Shown here: positions 1-7,229 of the stretch, piece by piece | How positions within the stretch are numbered: position 1 is the first letter of the stretch | Layout: each line of letters starts with the position of its first letter | Assembly: GCF_000337475.1 (NCBI RefSeq) | Contig: NZ_AOIT01000010.1 | Location: 182,377 to 241,705 of the forward strand | Length of the DNA: 59,329 nucleotides | Origin: Natrinema limicola JCM 13563 | GTDB taxonomy: Archaea > Halobacteriota > Halobacteria > Halobacteriales > Natrialbaceae | Direction of reading: 5' to 3' | Program-made: the position numbers and the translations under genes | Notes under the pieces: generated by a model | The model's database searches: none | Seen by the model: the letters and a program-made list of their open reading frames with translations, nothing else | What the model was told of the DNA's origin: nothing

Positions 1-393
1 ATGGAGACGCTGGCCGACATCGGCCAGGGCGAGTCGACGACGTTCGTCATGCCCCAGGAACTCACCTCACTGGTCGGCCGCTACGGCAAACACCTCTCGG
101 GCAGCGACGTCGAAGGAGACGGCGCGGAACTCGAGAGCCGCGAGTTCGACGAGGAGACGCGCGAACTGATCGGACTCGACGACATCGCCGAGATCATCGG
201 CGAGATCGACCAGGAAGCGGACATGGATGTCGAGGCGATGGAACAGGAGGCCCAAGCCATCAAAGAAGGCAAGGATCCCGCGGAGATCTCCGATCCTGAC
301 GAGGTCATCGAGGAGATGGATCAGGAGTTCCCGGGACAGACCGATGGCGGGACCGATAGTTCGGTTGACGACGCGGACGACGCGAGCGAGTGA
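1..393 (+). CDS. C-terminal end of an SPFH/band-7 (stomatin-like) membrane protein, partial
   Basis: Only the last 130 codons are inside the window, so the ATG at base 1 need not be the start. The segment beginning ETLADIGQGESTTFV and continuing into PQEL resembles the end of stomatin/prohibitin proteins, where a helix is followed by a conserved short beta stretch (T-x-F-V/P-x-P-x-x-L). After residue 40 the chain is a very acidic, low-complexity tail rich in Asp and Glu, typical of haloarchaeal versions. SPFH proteins scaffold membrane microdomains and often associate with an NfeD-type partner, which would lie upstream of the window. The family call rests on this short C-terminal match only. 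Confidence 0.55.
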   Translation: METLADIGQGESTTFVMPQELTSLVGRYGKHLSGSDVEGDGAELESREFDEETRELIGLDDIAEIIGEIDQEADMDVEAMEQEAQAIKEGKDPAEISDPDEVIEEMDQEFPGQTDGGTDSSVDDADDASE

Positions 394-484
394 CCGGCCA
401 CGTCACGCTGTGACTAGCTGTCCCGTGTTGCCGGTTCGTGCGTCTTCCCTCGCTTGGATCGGTTCACAGAATAGCGAGCGGATG

Positions 485-505
485 CCACGGGGCTTGACCC
501 CGTGG
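485..505 (+). repeat. Left subterminal hairpin of the tnpB element
   Basis: CCACGGGG (485-492), loop CTTGA (493-497), CCCCGTGG (498-505) form a perfect 8-bp stem. The loop is identical to that of the right-end hairpin, and the stems differ at one pair. Y1 transposases recognise hairpins of this kind at IS200/IS605 ends. Confidence 0.75.
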
Positions 506-609
506 AGGAAGCCGACACTCGATGAAACTCACCACACTCGCTGGCAGGGCCGACTCCCTACTCCACACGTAATCTTTTATTAGCCATCGACAGTAAATGT
601 GAACCATAG

Positions 610-1881
610 ATGGACGACGCGCCACGACGCACCATACCCATCAAACTCGACGTACCCAGAGAGCGTCGTGGCGACCTCCATCAAACCAAAACCCAATTCC
701 TCCACTGCGCCAACCGCACCAGCGAGTGGGCGTGGCGCTACGACGACTACTGTGTCACCAGCAAGAGCAAAGCCGAAAACGCCCTCTACAGCGAGTTACG
801 CGAGGAAACCGACCTCACCGCCAATCTCGTCCAGAAAGGCATCCGCCGCGCCATCGAAGCCGTCACGAGCGGCGTTGAGAAACTCAAGGACGGCGAGAAG
901 ACGAGTCAACCTGAGTTCGACTCGTGGAGTGTCGTGTACGACAAGCGGAGTGCGACGTTCAACGACGACCATGCCACGCTTTCCACCCCGAACGGCAGAA
1001 TCACCGCCGAATACGTCCTCCCGCCCAAGGAGGAGCGAGAGGAGACGCCGTTCGGACGGTACTACGAGAACGACGACTGGGATGCCTCAAGCGCCACGCT
1101 CCAGTACGACGACCGTGAGGACACGTTCTACCTGCACGTCACGCTGAAGAACCCCGACTACACGGTTGACGGAACGGAATACCAAGAAGCCAGTCACGAT
1201 GATGATGGTGCCGAGAACGGAGTGGTTCTCGGCGTGGACTTGAATGTGACTGGCGCGTTCGCCGTCACCTCTACTGGAGAGTTCATCGGCAGTGCGGATT
1301 ACCTCACCCACAAGCGCGCCCAGTGCGAACAACGCCGCGCCCGCCTCCAACAGGTGGGCACTCGGTCGGCTCATCTCACCATCCAGTCCATCGGTAGCAA
1401 GTTTAGTGATTGGTCGTTGGACTGGCTGCACAACCGGGCGAATAACCTCATAGCGGAAGCCCAGTCTGCTGACGCTGACGGTATCATTTTCGAGAATCTC
1501 GACCACATCCGCGAGAATATTGCGAATGGGTCGAAGTTTCAGCAGTGGGCGTATGCGAAGTTCGTGGAACTCGTGGAGTACAAGGTCGAGTCTACGGAGT
1601 TGTTCGTTGACTTTGTGAATCCTGCGTACACGAGTCAGCGTTGTTCGCATTGTGGTTTTACCCACGAGGATAACCGCGACGATAAGGAGTTCATGTGTCA
1701 GGACTGTGGATATGATGTGAACGCGGATTACAACGCGGCAAAGAACATCGCAAATCGGTATTGCGGGTATATCCATCGCGGGCAGAAGTCTCGCGGTGGA
1801 TGGGCTATCAGTCAACTAGCCCTCAAGTCAGGGATGTTGAACGTGAACGGCGAGTACACGCCTGCCGAGTTACTCGGTTAG
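610..1881 (+). CDS. tnpB: TnpB (OrfB), RNA-guided nuclease of an IS1341-type element
   Basis: This 423-residue protein is the right size for TnpB. It has the split RuvC-like nuclease residues in order: Asp210 in LGVDLNVTG, Glu295 in IIFENLDH and Asp373 in DVNADYNAAKNIA. A four-cysteine zinc finger (Cys345, Cys348, Cys363, Cys366) lies between the last two. All catalytic positions are intact, so the protein is probably functional. TnpB proteins cut DNA guided by an RNA made from the 3' end of their own element. The ATG at 610 follows an AT-rich TTTTATTA about 33 nt upstream. No tnpA neighbour exists. The gene sits between an SPFH gene and a regulator gene and interrupts neither visibly. Confidence 0.93.
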   Translation: MDDAPRRTIPIKLDVPRERRGDLHQTKTQFLHCANRTSEWAWRYDDYCVTSKSKAENALYSELREETDLTANLVQKGIRRAIEAVTSGVEKLKDGEKTSQPEFDSWSVVYDKRSATFNDDHATLSTPNGRITAEYVLPPKEEREETPFGRYYENDDWDASSATLQYDDREDTFYLHVTLKNPDYTVDGTEYQEASHDDDGAENGVVLGVDLNVTGAFAVTSTGEFIGSADYLTHKRAQCEQRRARLQQVGTRSAHLTIQSIGSKFSDWSLDWLHNRANNLIAEAQSADADGIIFENLDHIRENIANGSKFQQWAYAKFVELVEYKVESTELFVDFVNPAYTSQRCSHCGFTHEDNRDDKEFMCQDCGYDVNADYNAAKNIANRYCGYIHRGQKSRGGWAISQLALKSGMLNVNGEYTPAELLG

Positions 1882-1945
1882 AACGGGAGTCCACTGACAA
1901 GCCTCGGGGCTTGACCCCGAGGCGGTTGACACTGCTCCGTTCTCG
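1800..1945 (+). ncRNA. Putative omega RNA (guide RNA) overlapping the 3' end of tnpB
   Basis: TnpB guide RNAs are transcribed from the 3' end of tnpB through the right end of the element, and the guide is the flanking chromosomal DNA. Here the perfect hairpin at 1901-1923 lies 20 nt past the stop codon, and the flanking sequence starts soon after it. Overlapping sense transcripts have been reported at IS1341-type genes of Halobacterium. Both boundaries given here are guesses, and no promoter was identified inside the gene. Confidence 0.35.
1901..1923 (+). repeat. Right subterminal hairpin of the tnpB element
   Basis: GCCTCGGGG (1901-1909), loop CTTGA, CCCCGAGGC (1915-1923) form a perfect 9-bp stem. 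It marks the right end of the insertion sequence and would form the 3' stem of the guide RNA scaffold. Confidence 0.75.
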
Positions 1946-2204
1946 CCGCTGTCTCGTCGCTATTGTCGACAATCTACATTGAAGTACTGCCAGTAGTGAC
2001 GGTGTAGGCGCGACTCGAGAGTCCGACTTCCCTCCTCAACGTTTTCGTGTCTAACGCCGGCGCGGAGACGCTGGCTCCCGATCCGATCGGCGGTTCAACA
2101 TCGCTTACCGAAACGTCCATGCGACGAAATCAGTCACTTTCAGTGAACAAAGCGGAGCGAAACCGGTTTTACGCGGCGGCCCGTGCTGGACTATAGGTAT
2201 CGAA
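1924..2204. other. Intergenic region after the tnpB element
   Basis: No gene is visible. It should contain the right insertion junction just after 1923 and the promoter of the next gene; a TATA-like GTTTTACG lies at about 2165. A perfect palindrome at 2134-2146 is listed separately. Confidence 0.5.
2134..2146. promoter_or_regulatory. Palindrome TCACT-TTC-AGTGA upstream of a winged-helix regulator
   Basis: A perfect 13-nt palindrome lies 59 bp upstream of the start of the two-domain winged-helix gene and upstream of its TATA-like element. Such a site could be an autoregulatory operator. Only the symmetry is seen; binding is inferred. Confidence 0.3.
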
Positions 2205-2822
2205 ATGACATCGCCCGATGGGGTCGACGACGAGAAACGAGCGACCCTGCGCCGGTTTGCCGCTATCGGTGCTGCCTCGCCGTTGATTGGCCGCTCGAGT
2301 TCATCGACGGCGAAGATGGGTGAAAGCGAGGCTCGCGATGCGATCGCGGGCTATCTCTCGACGACACCCGGGGCGCACTTCTCGAAGATCCGTGACGATC
2401 TGCAACTTGGCACCGGCGAAACGCAACATCATCTGCGCCAACTCGAGGACGCGGGCGTCATCGAGCGCTATCGCGACGGCGACTACAAGCGATTCGTCAC
2501 GGCCGGCCGGTTCGACGAGTTCGAGAAACGAGCGCTTGGCTATCTCCGACGGGAGACCCCGCGCGGCATGCTGATCGAACTCCTGTCGAATCCCGACGCC
2601 ACCGCCGGCGACCTCGCCGAGGCGCTTGACGTGTCGGCCCCGACGGTGAGCAAGTACGCCGGCCAACTCGAGGACGCCGGCCTCCTCTCGCGGGACGACG
2701 GCTACGCCGTCGAGCGCCCGGAGACGGTGTTGATACTGGTCGTCGGCCACGCCGACTCCTTCGGTGATCGGGCACGATCCCTCGCCCGCAACGCGGATCA
2801 GTTACTCGACTACCGTGGATAA
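2205..2822 (+). CDS. Winged-helix transcriptional regulator with two HTH domains
   Basis: This 205-residue protein has two winged-helix units. The first (residues ~42-100) reads like an ArsR/TrmB-type domain, with H-F-S-K-I followed by GETQHHLRQLEDAGVI. The second (~115-180) has a recognition helix SAPTVSKYAGQLEDAGLL. Residues 15-35 look like a short hydrophobic or signal-like segment (RRFAAIGAASPLIG), but the basic residues and lack of a lipobox make secretion unlikely. Tandem wHTH proteins of this type are common transcription regulators in haloarchaea. The target is unknown. It is a single gene followed by a convergent HAD phosphatase. Confidence 0.75.
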   Translation: MTSPDGVDDEKRATLRRFAAIGAASPLIGRSSSSTAKMGESEARDAIAGYLSTTPGAHFSKIRDDLQLGTGETQHHLRQLEDAGVIERYRDGDYKRFVTAGRFDEFEKRALGYLRRETPRGMLIELLSNPDATAGDLAEALDVSAPTVSKYAGQLEDAGLLSRDDGYAVERPETVLILVVGHADSFGDRARSLARNADQLLDYRG

Positions 2823-2850
2823 GCCGTTGTTAGCAGCCGGTAAGATCGAC

Positions 2851-3513
2851 TTACAACACTGACTCGTCGATGACCGACAGCACCTCGGCCACCGACTCGA
2901 GTTCGTACGTCGCGTTCGGTGGGCACTCGCGCCCGCGGTTGTGTGACCGCCGGAGGAACGCGGTCTCGAGGCCCGCTGCCTGCCCGGCGACGATGTCTTT
3001 CGGGGAGTCGCCGACGTAGAGCCCGTCCGAGACACCAAGCTCGGCAAGTGCGTCCTCGAGATAATAGGGATCCGGCTTGCGACGTTCGTAGCCCTCGAGC
3101 GTGGGCTCGCGCCCGCGGACGATGTCGAAGTCGATTCCGACGTACTCGGCGACGAATTGGGCGGTCTCGTGGCGATTGTTGGTGACGAGCCCGGTCGTGG
3201 TTCGGTCGCTTAGTTCGCGGATCGCGTCAACGCCCTCGTAGATGCCGCGCTCACCCGATCGAAGGCGGTCGTGGGTGCCACTCGAGGCGTGTGTCTCTTT
3301 CAGTTTCCAGAACCGCGCCGGATCGATCCCGAGCTCCTCGCAGTGTGTCCGAATCCGTTCGACGTCGTGATTTCTGAAGTCGCGGCGCTGGGCCGGCGTT
3401 GGTTCGGCGTTCAGTTCGGCGAGGGCTGCGTCGGCCGCGTCGGCGTACACCTGCGGGTCCGTGCGTGGTCCCTCAAGGAGAACTCCGTCCATGTCGAACA
3501 GTACCGTCGTCAT
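2851..3513 (-). CDS. HAD-superfamily hydrolase (phosphatase)
   Basis: This 220-residue protein opens with the HAD nucleophile motif LFDMDGVLLEG (Asp7 and Asp9). Motif II follows as VTNNRHET, then a Lys in RRKPDP (motif III) and VGDSPKDI (motif IV). An alpha-helical cap lies between motifs I and II. This is the phosphoglycolate-phosphatase-like HAD subfamily, which dephosphorylates small metabolites; the substrate cannot be told from sequence. It is transcribed alone, convergent with the winged-helix gene and 117 bp from the next leftward gene. Confidence 0.85.
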   Translation of the reverse strand: MTTVLFDMDGVLLEGPRTDPQVYADAADAALAELNAEPTPAQRRDFRNHDVERIRTHCEELGIDPARFWKLKETHASSGTHDRLRSGERGIYEGVDAIRELSDRTTTGLVTNNRHETAQFVAEYVGIDFDIVRGREPTLEGYERRKPDPYYLEDALAELGVSDGLYVGDSPKDIVAGQAAGLETAFLRRSHNRGRECPPNATYELESVAEVLSVIDESVL

Positions 3514-3630
3514 CCAGCCGGAGAGATGTGGTGTAGCGAAAAGAGGGTTCGGCGTTGCTCGTCGCTGAACGTTCGCGACCGAAACGATCGGTAAAAACGA
3601 GCTGAAATGGCACCGGGTGCCGGGGTGGCG

Positions 3631-3864
3631 TTAAACGTCGACTTTCCAGGTGGTACTCGAGGAATACCCCCACTTCTCGATTTCGACGTCATAGTCGCCC
3701 TCCTGCAGGGCGGTGATGTTCGACCCGACCTCTTTCGCCGTCATCCCGAGTTCCTTGCCGATGAGGCGAGATTTGAAGTACGTCTTCGTCGCCGCATTGT
3801 TCCGGAGGTACTCCAGAATCCGCTGTTGTTTGCTCGTGAGGTCAGGGGCCATTGCAGTGCTCAT
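3631..3864 (-). CDS. Small conserved haloarchaeal protein (DUF7123-like), probable DNA-binding
   Basis: The likely start is the ATG at 3864, giving 77 residues beginning MSTAMAPDLTSKQQRILEYL; a longer frame from 3942 has a non-conserved leader. The body reads as a helix-turn-helix-like fold (LTSKQQRILEYLRNNA, then GKELGMTAKEVGSNI). It ends in a beta segment (EIEKWGYSSSTTWKV) resembling a wing. I recognise it as a small protein conserved across haloarchaea, probably the family catalogued as DUF7123. The function is unknown; a DNA-binding role is inferred from the fold pattern. Confidence 0.75.
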   Translation of the reverse strand: MSTAMAPDLTSKQQRILEYLRNNAATKTYFKSRLIGKELGMTAKEVGSNITALQEGDYDVEIEKWGYSSSTTWKVDV

Positions 3865-4075
3865 ACACAGATGAATAACAGGAACGGTCTTAGGGGGTTT
3901 GGTACGCACAGTTAACTGGCCGCTGTCGTGCGATTTCACCAACGAGTAAGCGACGAATAATCGGTCGGAAAGGTTTCGTTGGTACGGCCGGTTAAACCAT
4001 TCGCAACGCTGACACTCTGCTGGTCGTGATAGTCACCAGCCGGTGAGCGGATCGATATCACGACGTCACGAGACA

Positions 4076-4600
4076 TCAGTCGTCGCTGTCGTAATACGCC
4101 GTCAGGAAGGGACCGATCGAACACGCAACTGCCTCGCCGAGCGCCTGCGTTCGGTCGGTCAGTCCAGCCGTCAGCGCACCTGCGGCCCCTTCGGATTCGG
4201 CGAGGCCGTCAGTTCCGAGCAGGTCGTCCATCACCGGTCCCAGCTCCCCACCGGCTTCGAGTCGCTCGGTGACGCCGTCGGGGAGCCGAAGCGTCGGACC
4301 ACTACCGCGCTCCGTTCGCGTGCCGTCGGTGACGGCTCCCCACATGATCAACGAGAGTCCCGGCACGCCCTCGAGTCGCGCAACCCCTCCCTCGAGCCCA
4401 ACTCCGTAGTCGGCGTCGGTCGCTGCGAGCGCTCGCCGGGCGCGGGTTTCGGCACCGGTGACGGTTTCTTCGATCGACCACGGCTGTTCGCGCACCCCGG
4501 AGTCGACGTCGACGGCGATCACGGTCGGCTCGTATGACGCGAGGGTTCGCTCGACTGCATCGATCTTGACCGGGTTCGTACTCCCGACTGCAAGCTTCAT
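4076..4600 (-). CDS. yjjX: Inosine/xanthosine triphosphatase, YjjX/DUF84 family
   Basis: This 174-residue protein starts MKLAVGSTNPVKIDAV, the nucleotide-binding opening of the ITPase-like DUF84/YjjX family. It continues with ETVTGAETRARRAL and YGVGLEGGV, both family signatures. These enzymes hydrolyse non-canonical purine nucleoside triphosphates such as ITP and XTP, keeping them out of nucleic acids. Length matches the family (about 170-180). It is divergent from the TFB gene, with a 218-bp AT-containing spacer holding both promoters. Confidence 0.85.
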   Translation of the reverse strand: MKLAVGSTNPVKIDAVERTLASYEPTVIAVDVDSGVREQPWSIEETVTGAETRARRALAATDADYGVGLEGGVARLEGVPGLSLIMWGAVTDGTRTERGSGPTLRLPDGVTERLEAGGELGPVMDDLLGTDGLAESEGAAGALTAGLTDRTQALGEAVACSIGPFLTAYYDSDD

Positions 4601-4818
4601 AGCGGTCGTTCGAACGGCGGGCAGTTGGTGGCTCCGGTTCGAGTCGATACTCTGCTTTAATGTTTCTATTTATCATACTCTTTTGCCCGAATTACCCGTT
4701 TTCGAGGGGTATCTGGCTGAGATTTCGAAACCCTTATCCCTCGAGTGTCTGAACGTGGGAGGTAACGGATCCGTCCGGGCTTTTGCGATCGGTTCGGCCG
4801 GGCAGCACTCGCCATCGT

Positions 4819-5799
4819 ATGACTAACGCACCATCGAACACGAGAGTACGACGTAGCGAACCCCAAACGAACGAACAGGAGACCGAAACCGAGGACGAGG
4901 ACTTGGTCTGTCCCGAATGTGCCGGCCAGCTCGTCGTCGACGACGAGCACGGCGAGACGGTCTGTGAGGACTGTGGGCTGGTCGTCGAGGAGGACTCGGT
5001 CGACCGCGGTCCCGAATGGCGTGCGTTCGACGCCGCCGAGAAAAACGAGAAGTCCCGCGTGGGTGCGCCCACGACCAACACGATGCACGACAAGGGACTC
5101 TCGACGAACATCGACTGGCGCAACAAAGACGCCTACGGCAACTCGCTTGGCTCGCGCCAGCGTGAGAAGATGCAGCGCCTGCGCAAGTGGAACGAGCGCT
5201 TCCGCACGCGTGACTCCAAGGAGCGCAACCTGAAACAGGCACTCGGTGAGATCGACCGGATGGCCTCCGCACTCGGCCTCCCCACGAACGTCCGCGAGAC
5301 GGCGTCGGTCATCTATCGGCGCGCACTCGACGAGGACCTCCTGCCGGGACGCTCGATCGAGGGCGTCTCGACGGCCTGTGTCTACGCCGCCGCCCGCCAG
5401 GCTGGCGTCCCCCGGAGCCTCGACGAGATCGCCGACGTCTCCCGCGTCGAGAAAAACGAGATCGCGCGCACCTACCGCTACGTGGTCCGCGAACTCGGGC
5501 TCGAGGTCCAGCCGGCCGACCCCGAGAGCTACGTCCCCCGCTTTGCCTCGGGGCTCGAGCTCTCCGACGAGGCCGAACACCGCGCGCGCTCGCTGCTCCA
5601 GAACGCCAAGGAGAAGGGTGTCCACTCGGGTAAATCGCCGGTCGGGCTCGCAGCCGCCGCTGTCTACGCCGCCGCGCTGTTGACCAACGAAAAGACCACG
5701 CAGGCTGCCGTCTCCGACGTCGCGGACATCTCCGAAGTCACCATCCGCAACCGGTACCACGAGCTCCTCGAGGCCGAGGAGACCATCGGGATGGCATAA
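4819..5799 (+). CDS. tfb: Transcription initiation factor IIB (TFB)
   Basis: This 326-residue protein has an N-terminal zinc ribbon (Cys31, Cys34, Cys49, Cys52). A B-reader/linker region follows (GPEWRAF, and RVGAPTTNTMHDKGLSTNI). Two cyclin-like repeats then run from about 130 to 325, the second ending in a DNA-binding helix (VSDVADISEVTIRNRY). TFB bridges TBP at the TATA box and RNA polymerase. The in-frame ATG at 4783 is less likely; MTNAPSNTRV at 4819 gives the usual length. Haloarchaea carry several TFBs, and nothing here says which paralogue this is. aroD follows 58 bp downstream on the same strand. Confidence 0.95.
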   Translation: MTNAPSNTRVRRSEPQTNEQETETEDEDLVCPECAGQLVVDDEHGETVCEDCGLVVEEDSVDRGPEWRAFDAAEKNEKSRVGAPTTNTMHDKGLSTNIDWRNKDAYGNSLGSRQREKMQRLRKWNERFRTRDSKERNLKQALGEIDRMASALGLPTNVRETASVIYRRALDEDLLPGRSIEGVSTACVYAAARQAGVPRSLDEIADVSRVEKNEIARTYRYVVRELGLEVQPADPESYVPRFASGLELSDEAEHRARSLLQNAKEKGVHSGKSPVGLAAAAVYAAALLTNEKTTQAAVSDVADISEVTIRNRYHELLEAEETIGMA

Positions 5800-5857
5800 C
5801 CGCGGACACTCGCCGGAACGATACCGTTTTTGTCGCGCTCGGTCCCAGTCGATAGCA

Positions 5858-6532
5858 ATGGGACTTGATTTCGACTCGTTTGTACTCACAGCAGCGACGG
5901 CAGACCTCTCGGATGAACCGGCGGCCCGCGAGCACGCCGATGCGGTCGAATTCCGAATGGACCTCGCTGATGAGCCGCTTGTAGCGCTCGAGGCCTACGA
6001 CGGCGAGTTGCCGATCCTCGCGACGAACAGGGCTGAATGGGAGGGTGGTGAAGCTACAGACGAGGGTCGACTCGAGGCGCTGGCCGACGCGACCGCGTTT
6101 GAGGCCGTCGCAGCGATCGACGTCGAACTCGAGTCGATTTTGGATGGGGAGGCCGAGGCGCTACTCGAGACGGCTCGCGAGCGCGACGTGTCGATCGTCG
6201 CCTCGGCCCACGACTTCGAGGGGACGCCGCCGCGGAAAGAGCTGGTGCGGACGCTGACGGAGGCGGGAAAGTACGCAGATGTGGCAAAGCTGGCGGTGAC
6301 GGCGGAATCGAAAGCGGACACGCTCGCGTTGCTGTCGGCGACCGAGCAGCTGACCTCGCATGGTGATACCGTCGCGACGATGGCGATGGGTGAAGTGGGG
6401 AGTCACACACGTGCGGTCGCGCCGGTGTACGGGTCGAAGATCGGGTATGCACCTGTTGATCCTGCAGACGCTACTGCGCCGGGGCAGTACGACCTCGAGA
6501 CGCTCGCGGAGCTCGTGGCACACCTCGAGTGA
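5858..6532 (+). CDS. aroD: 3-dehydroquinate dehydratase, type I
   Basis: This 224-residue TIM-barrel enzyme carries the type I signatures. Arg33 lies in VEFRMD, the catalytic His118 in ASAHDFEGTP, the Schiff-base Lys144 in DVAKLAVTA, and the C-terminal GSKIGYAPV loop is present. It converts 3-dehydroquinate to 3-dehydroshikimate in aromatic amino-acid synthesis. Dehydroquinate synthase II, which makes its substrate, is encoded 0.7 kb downstream on the opposite strand. ADH synthase and the trp genes lie within 12 kb. Confidence 0.93.
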   Translation: MGLDFDSFVLTAATADLSDEPAAREHADAVEFRMDLADEPLVALEAYDGELPILATNRAEWEGGEATDEGRLEALADATAFEAVAAIDVELESILDGEAEALLETARERDVSIVASAHDFEGTPPRKELVRTLTEAGKYADVAKLAVTAESKADTLALLSATEQLTSHGDTVATMAMGEVGSHTRAVAPVYGSKIGYAPVDPADATAPGQYDLETLAELVAHLE

Positions 6533-6536
6533 GCTG

Positions 6537-6646
6537 ATACTGTCGGACAGCAGTCAATACGAAGTCGGTCGCGGATTCGCGGCCGTCTCCACCGGTGACG
6601 GCCGTAGCAGCGCGACCGATCGTCACATAGTTCTGTCCGGCAGTCT
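6537..6646. repeat. Intergenic inverted-repeat element, TGTCCGRCAGY family (copy A)
   Basis: The element runs from ACTGTCGGACA at 6539-6549 to its near-complement TGTCCGGCAGT at 6634-6644. Inside it, 6567-6592 matches 41010-41035 at 25 of 26 positions (core ATTCGCGGCCGTCTCCAC). It fills most of the gap between aroD and the zinc-ribbon membrane gene. Confidence 0.6.
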
Positions 6647-6699
6647 GAAAAACAGCCGAAATCGGAATGTTAAGGACAGCGGTCCCCCACTAGCCGACA

Positions 6700-7131
6700 A
6701 TGACATGGCTCCGCGCGATCCTCGCTGCCGGTCTGTCGGTGATCCTGCCCGGTGCGGGTCACGTCCTCTCTCGTGACTGGCTTCGCGCCGCCGCTTTCGC
6801 TGGCCTGTTCCTCGCTGCGAGTGCCTTCTTGCTCCCGATCGAGCAACTCGCGGCCGCCGAGCCGGCGAGTTACGACGAGGCCATCGCACAGGCAACCGCC
6901 ATGGCCGAGGACGTCGATCCAATGGCACAGTTTTCCCTCTCGTTTATCGCCCTGTTTGCCACGATCGACGCGGCCTTTCGGGCACTCGGCTATCCGTCCG
7001 GCGGCGACGAAAACGCAGACGGGACGACCTGTCCCGAATGTGGGAACGACGTCGATCCGGACCTCGAGTTCTGTCACTGGTGTACGACGCGACTCGAGTC
7101 CGACGCGCCTGAATCGGAGACAGACAACTGA
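6700..7131 (+). CDS. Membrane protein with C-terminal zinc ribbon
   Basis: This 143-residue protein has hydrophobic segments at about residues 5-20, 28-46 and 77-96. A soluble C-terminal zinc ribbon follows (Cys111, Cys114, Cys125, Cys128: CPEC and CHWC). The arrangement is found in haloarchaeal conserved proteins of unknown function. The cysteine knuckles probably sit in the cytoplasm and may mediate protein contacts. Its 3' end is convergent with dehydroquinate synthase II, and a dispersed palindromic repeat lies between the two stop codons. Confidence 0.75.
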   Translation: MTWLRAILAAGLSVILPGAGHVLSRDWLRAAAFAGLFLAASAFLLPIEQLAAAEPASYDEAIAQATAMAEDVDPMAQFSLSFIALFATIDAAFRALGYPSGGDENADGTTCPECGNDVDPDLEFCHWCTTRLESDAPESETDN

Positions 7132-7215
7132 GACGGTCTGCTGTACCGATGTCCCGGTGCAACCGCTGGACGGGTCGCGGTCCCACCGGAACTGACTGAC
7201 AGCAGATCGTATGAG
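7132..7215 (-). repeat. ~85-bp imperfect palindromic repeat, copy 1 (inverted orientation)
   Basis: Read on the minus strand, this aligns closely with 44920-45005: ...CTGCTGTCAGTCAGTTCCGG... then GGGACCGCGACCCG, ending in CACCGGGACATCGGTACAGC and AGACCGT. Its ends are complementary to each other. It sits exactly between two convergent stop codons (7131 and 7230). Confidence 0.75.
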
Positions 7216-7229
7216 GGAGAGCCGAACCG

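Larger units (their letters stand above)
481..1935 (+). mobile_element. IS1341-type (IS200/IS605 superfamily) insertion sequence carrying only tnpB
   Basis: A tnpB gene is flanked by two hairpins, one 105 bp before its start (485-505) and one 20 bp after its stop (1901-1923). Both have eight- or nine-base stems around the same five-base loop CTTGA. Elements of this superfamily have subterminal hairpins rather than terminal inverted repeats and make no target duplication, so the exact ends cannot be fixed from one copy. No tnpA (Y1 transposase) is present nearby, so movement would need a TnpA supplied in trans. The limits given are approximate. Confidence 0.75.

Noticed and set aside
481-1935. 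Search for a tnpA (Y1 transposase) partner of tnpB
   Set aside because: No HUH-type transposase frame is present beside the element; flanking DNA belongs to unrelated genes.
4666-5889. 407-codon minus-strand frame opposite TFB
   Set aside because: The TFB gene is unambiguous, and the antisense product shows no domain.
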